Shown: positions 6,002 through 8,180 of the stretch, piece by piece
Numbering within the stretch: position 1 is the first letter of the stretch
Layout of the letters: every line of letters starts with the position of its first letter
DNA from: 66-474 sp035249465
GTDB lineage: Bacteria > Pseudomonadota > Gammaproteobacteria > Xanthomonadales > Rhodanobacteraceae
NCBI GenBank assembly: GCA_035249465.1
Contig: DATFGL010000027.1
Coordinates: 1 to 8,180 of the forward strand
DNA length: 8,180 nt
Reading direction: 5' to 3'
Program-made: the position numbers and the translations under genes
The notes under the pieces: generated by a model
What the model was told of the DNA's origin: nothing
Seen by the model: only the letters and a program-made list of their open reading frames with translations
Database searches by the model: none

Positions 6002-7570
6002 CTAATCTTCATCCCCACCCACTGCAGTGCCCGAAGAGGACAAGCCGGTGCGCGCGCCCCACGCGTAAACCAGCAGGGCGATCACCATCGCCAGCACGGA
6101 ATCCCAGGGCGAACCGATGATGCCCTTACCGCCGAAAGCGCCGAGGCATGAAACGGCCATCATCAGCGCGTAGAAGCCGATCAACCACAACGACGCGCGC
6201 ACGGCTTGCGCGAGTTCGGCGCGGCGTGATCGGTCCCGCGCAACACAGGCGACGTACACCACGTACAGCACGATCTGCAAACCCAGCAGCCAGGAAAGCA
6301 CGCCCCAGCCGGACCAGTAAACGATCAGCGCCGCGACGACGAAGGACAGCGGCCCAAGCACGCCGAAACCGCGCACGCGGAACGGTCGCGGCATGTCGGG
6401 GGCGCTGCGCCGCAACGCGGCGACGGCGACCGGCGCGACCGCGTAACTCAGGACCAGCGCGGCCGACACCACGCTGATCATCGCCGACCACGATGGGAAT
6501 GGCAGCATCCAGAAAACCGCCAATGCGAGCGTCAACCACAGCGCCGGGCGTGGAATGCCCGACTTCGCATCGACGCGCGTGAACAGCCGGAAGAAGGTGC
6601 CGCCACGCGCCCAGCCGTAGACCACGCGCGGCGTGGCGTTCATGTAGATGTTGCCGCAGCCGCTGGGCGAGATCACCGCGTCGCACACTACGAGGAACGA
6701 CAGCCAGCCGAGTCCCAGCGCCATCGCGATGTCATGGAACGGCAGCGCGAACAGGGTGTCGATGCCGCGCCAGCCGTGCGCCACCATCGTGGCCGGCACG
6801 GCGCCAAGGAAGGCCACTTGCAACAGAAGATAGATGCCGGTGGACAACACCACCGAAAGGATCAACGCGATCGGGATCGAGCGTTGCGGATCGCGCACCT
6901 CGCCTGCCACCGACACGATCGGCGTCAACCCGAGATAGGCGAAGATGACGCCGCCGGCGGATACCGCGCCCGCGACGCCGGCGAAACCGAACGGCGCGAA
7001 ACCGTGCATGGTGAGATTGTCCCGCCGGAAAAACCACAGCAGCGCCGCGATCACCGCCAGCGGCACCACGAACTTGAACACGCTGACCAGGTTGTTGGCG
7101 CGCGCGAAAGTCTTCACGCTGAAATAGTTCAGCAGAAAGAAAATCCCGAGGATCGCAAGCTGCACAAACCAGCCCAGCGTCGTCGGTGACTGCGAACCGG
7201 TCTGCGTCAGTCGCGGAAACCACGCGGAGGCATATTGCCGGCACGCCTCGACCTCGATCGCGATCAGGCTGGAAAACGCGATCAGCGTGATCAGCCCCAT
7301 CAGGAATCCGAGCAATGCGCCGTGTGAATACACGGGATAACGCACCACGCCGCCGGTGTGCGGCAACGCCGCGCCCAGTTCGCAATAGACCAGCCCCAGC
7401 AACAGCACGGCCACGCCGCCGATCAGCCACGACACGATACCCGCGGGACCGGCGATGTCCGCCACGTGGCTTGCGGAAAACAACCAGCCCGAACCGAAGA
7501 TCGCGCCGAGACCGATGAAGGTGAGATCGGTAAGGCTCAACGCTTTCTTGAACCCGCCCTGCCCGACCAT
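6002..7570 (-). CDS. APC-superfamily amino-acid permease
   Basis: This 522-residue inner-membrane protein probably imports an amino acid by proton symport; the substrate cannot be read from the sequence. Hydrophobic segments suggest 12 to 14 transmembrane helices, at about 13-35, 41-62, 83-106, 131-149, 160-181, 197-216, 231-257, 280-300, 341-386 (two), 405-443 (two), 460-480 and 490-506. TM1 carries the unwound-helix motif IGLGAIFGSGWL. TM2-TM3 show AGPAGIVSWLIGG and ELGAALPHTGG, and TM6 runs FAYLGLTPIVSVAGEVRDPQRSIP, the family's E-x-x-x-P-x-R-x-I-P pattern. Length and motifs fit the aspartate-proton symporter (YveA-like) branch, but that is a resemblance only. The ATG at 7568-7570 has GGAG eight bases upstream. 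The frame stays open 157 codons further into the regulator gene, but those codons look like an out-of-frame shadow. The C-terminus is hydrophilic (GTAVGGDED), and the gene ends in TAG at 6002-6004. Confidence 0.9.
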   Translation of the reverse strand: MVGQGGFKKALSLTDLTFIGLGAIFGSGWLFSASHVADIAGPAGIVSWLIGGVAVLLLGLVYCELGAALPHTGGVVRYPVYSHGALLGFLMGLITLIAFSSLIAIEVEACRQYASAWFPRLTQTGSQSPTTLGWFVQLAILGIFFLLNYFSVKTFARANNLVSVFKFVVPLAVIAALLWFFRRDNLTMHGFAPFGFAGVAGAVSAGGVIFAYLGLTPIVSVAGEVRDPQRSIPIALILSVVLSTGIYLLLQVAFLGAVPATMVAHGWRGIDTLFALPFHDIAMALGLGWLSFLVVCDAVISPSGCGNIYMNATPRVVYGWARGGTFFRLFTRVDAKSGIPRPALWLTLALAVFWMLPFPSWSAMISVVSAALVLSYAVAPVAVAALRRSAPDMPRPFRVRGFGVLGPLSFVVAALIVYWSGWGVLSWLLGLQIVLYVVYVACVARDRSRRAELAQAVRASLWLIGFYALMMAVSCLGAFGGKGIIGSPWDSVLAMVIALLVYAWGARTGLSSSGTAVGGDED

Positions 7571-7578
7571 GCGATCGT

Positions 7579-7582
7579 CTCC
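7579..7582 (-). promoter_or_regulatory. Ribosome binding site deciding the permease start
   Basis: GGAG on the minus strand, eight bases before the ATG at 7568-7570. It supports starting the permease at MVGQGGFKKALSL rather than at far-upstream in-frame ATGs that lie inside the WYL-domain gene. No convincing -35/-10 pair was seen in the 121-bp gap (7571-7691), so the permease may also be reached by read-through from the regulator gene. Confidence 0.65.
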
Positions 7583-7691
7583 GGCAACCCCACCCACGAA
7601 CTGGTCGATGGCGCCCGTTGCACGGCCATCTTCCGCAGCGAAACACTGCCACGATAGCGCCGGCCATACCCCTGCGCGCATGGGCCAAAGG

Positions 7692-8180
7692 TCACTCGAA
7701 TTGCTGGCGGCGCACGCCCATGGTGGAGAGGTAGGCATCCAGTCCGCGCGCGGGCGTCTCGGCGAAGATCTCGCCGGTGGCGGCGAACTGCATGCGGTCG
7801 GGGCGGAAATTGCGGAAGTCGCGGCGCATCCGGCACCACGCGCCGAGCGTCCAGACCGGCCCCCAGCATGCGAGACAAAGCGGTTCGACTTCCCGTGTGC
7901 TGGTGGTGCCGTCCGCGTCGCGGTATTCCAGCTGCAGCACGCGCCGCGACTCGATGGCCTCGTGCAGCGCGTCCACCACGCCGGACTTCGCCTCGTACCA
8001 GCGTTGCGGCACGAACACGCGCGAGCGCTCGGCGCGCCCACGCAATTCCTCCGGCAATACGGCGTCGATCTTCAGCATCGCCGATTGCGCGCCGCGGGCC
8101 AGACGTTCGCCCGCGAATGCGCGCACGAAACGCGTGCCCACCACCAGCGATTCCAGTTCCTCGGCCGTGAACATCAGCGG
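7692..8180 (-). CDS. YafY-type WYL-domain transcriptional regulator, C-terminal part (5' end outside window)
   Basis: About 162 residues are visible, and the frame is open to the right edge, so the N-terminal helix-turn-helix lies outside. The visible part starts at PLMFTAEELESLVVG, the linker that follows the HTH in YafY-like proteins. The WYL domain core covers VLQLEYRDADGTTSTREVEP, then PVWTLGAWCRMRRDFRNFRPDRM. The eponymous Trp-Tyr-Leu reads Trp-Thr-Leu here, which is common in the YafY branch. The Arg-rich FRNFRPDRM block is the conserved strand thought to bind a small ligand or nucleic acid. Family members are mostly repressors or activators, some regulating DNA-damage or phage-defence genes. 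The stop is TGA at 7692-7694, 121 bp before the permease start on the same strand. Control of the permease is possible but unproven. Confidence 0.88.
   Translation of the reverse strand, partial: PLMFTAEELESLVVGTRFVRAFAGERLARGAQSAMLKIDAVLPEELRGRAERSRVFVPQRWYEAKSGVVDALHEAIESRRVLQLEYRDADGTTSTREVEPLCLACWGPVWTLGAWCRMRRDFRNFRPDRMQFAATGEIFAETPARGLDAYLSTMGVRRQQFE

Noticed and set aside
4535..6151. 538-codon plus-strand frame antisense to the propeller gene
   Set aside because: It is the mirror of a strongly GC3-biased real gene, with no ribosome binding site or family motif; the sense strand has nine Asp-boxes and a signal peptide.
7571..8041. N-terminal extension of the permease by 157 residues
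   Set aside because: It overlaps the WYL-domain gene on the same strand in another frame, is Arg/Ser/Ala-rich, and the ATG at 7568-7570 with GGAG marks a family-typical start.

Overview
The window looks like chromosomal DNA of a high-GC gammaproteobacterium of the Xanthomonadales (Rhodanobacteraceae/Xanthomonadaceae type). This is an inference. It rests on the strong GC bias of codon third positions, the protein families present, and a dispersed palindromic repeat whose false translations read VPACAGMTG and VIPAQAGTQ, a signature common in intergenic repeats of this group. No rRNA, tRNA, CRISPR array, transposase or phage gene was found.

Layout from left to right. (1) Positions 1-470, plus strand: the C-terminal half of phenylalanine 4-monooxygenase (phhA). 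(2) Positions 471-932: an intergenic stretch with no convincing gene. It holds a small hairpin and a roughly 140-bp MITE/REPIN-like element with terminal inverted repeats and internal hairpins. (3) Positions 933-2187, minus strand: a RES-Xre type II toxin-antitoxin module. The antitoxin comes first, then an unusually long and heavily structured 148-bp spacer, then the RES-domain toxin. A candidate promoter/operator with repeated half-sites lies upstream of the antitoxin. (4) Positions 2456-5914, minus strand: a 1152-residue exported beta-propeller protein with nine recognisable Asp-boxes (VPS10/BNR type), ending in a hairpin whose loop carries the stop codon. (5) Positions 6002-7570, minus strand: an APC-superfamily amino-acid permease of 522 residues. 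(6) Positions 7692-8180, minus strand: the C-terminal part of a YafY-type WYL-domain transcriptional regulator, cut by the window edge.

From 8180 down to 933 every gene lies on the minus strand; only phhA is on the plus strand, so phhA and the toxin-antitoxin module converge on the repeat-bearing gap. The regulator, permease and propeller gene are separated by 121 and 87 bp. They could be partly co-transcribed, but the permease and propeller gene each have their own good Shine-Dalgarno sequence and nothing proves a shared function. The toxin-antitoxin module is self-contained and looks like an accessory insertion between housekeeping-type neighbours.

The features most worth following up are the structured antitoxin-toxin spacer combined with a toxin start that lacks a ribosome binding site, a CXXCH motif inside the secreted propeller, and the palindromic element abutting the toxin gene. 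No clearly new multi-gene system was found.
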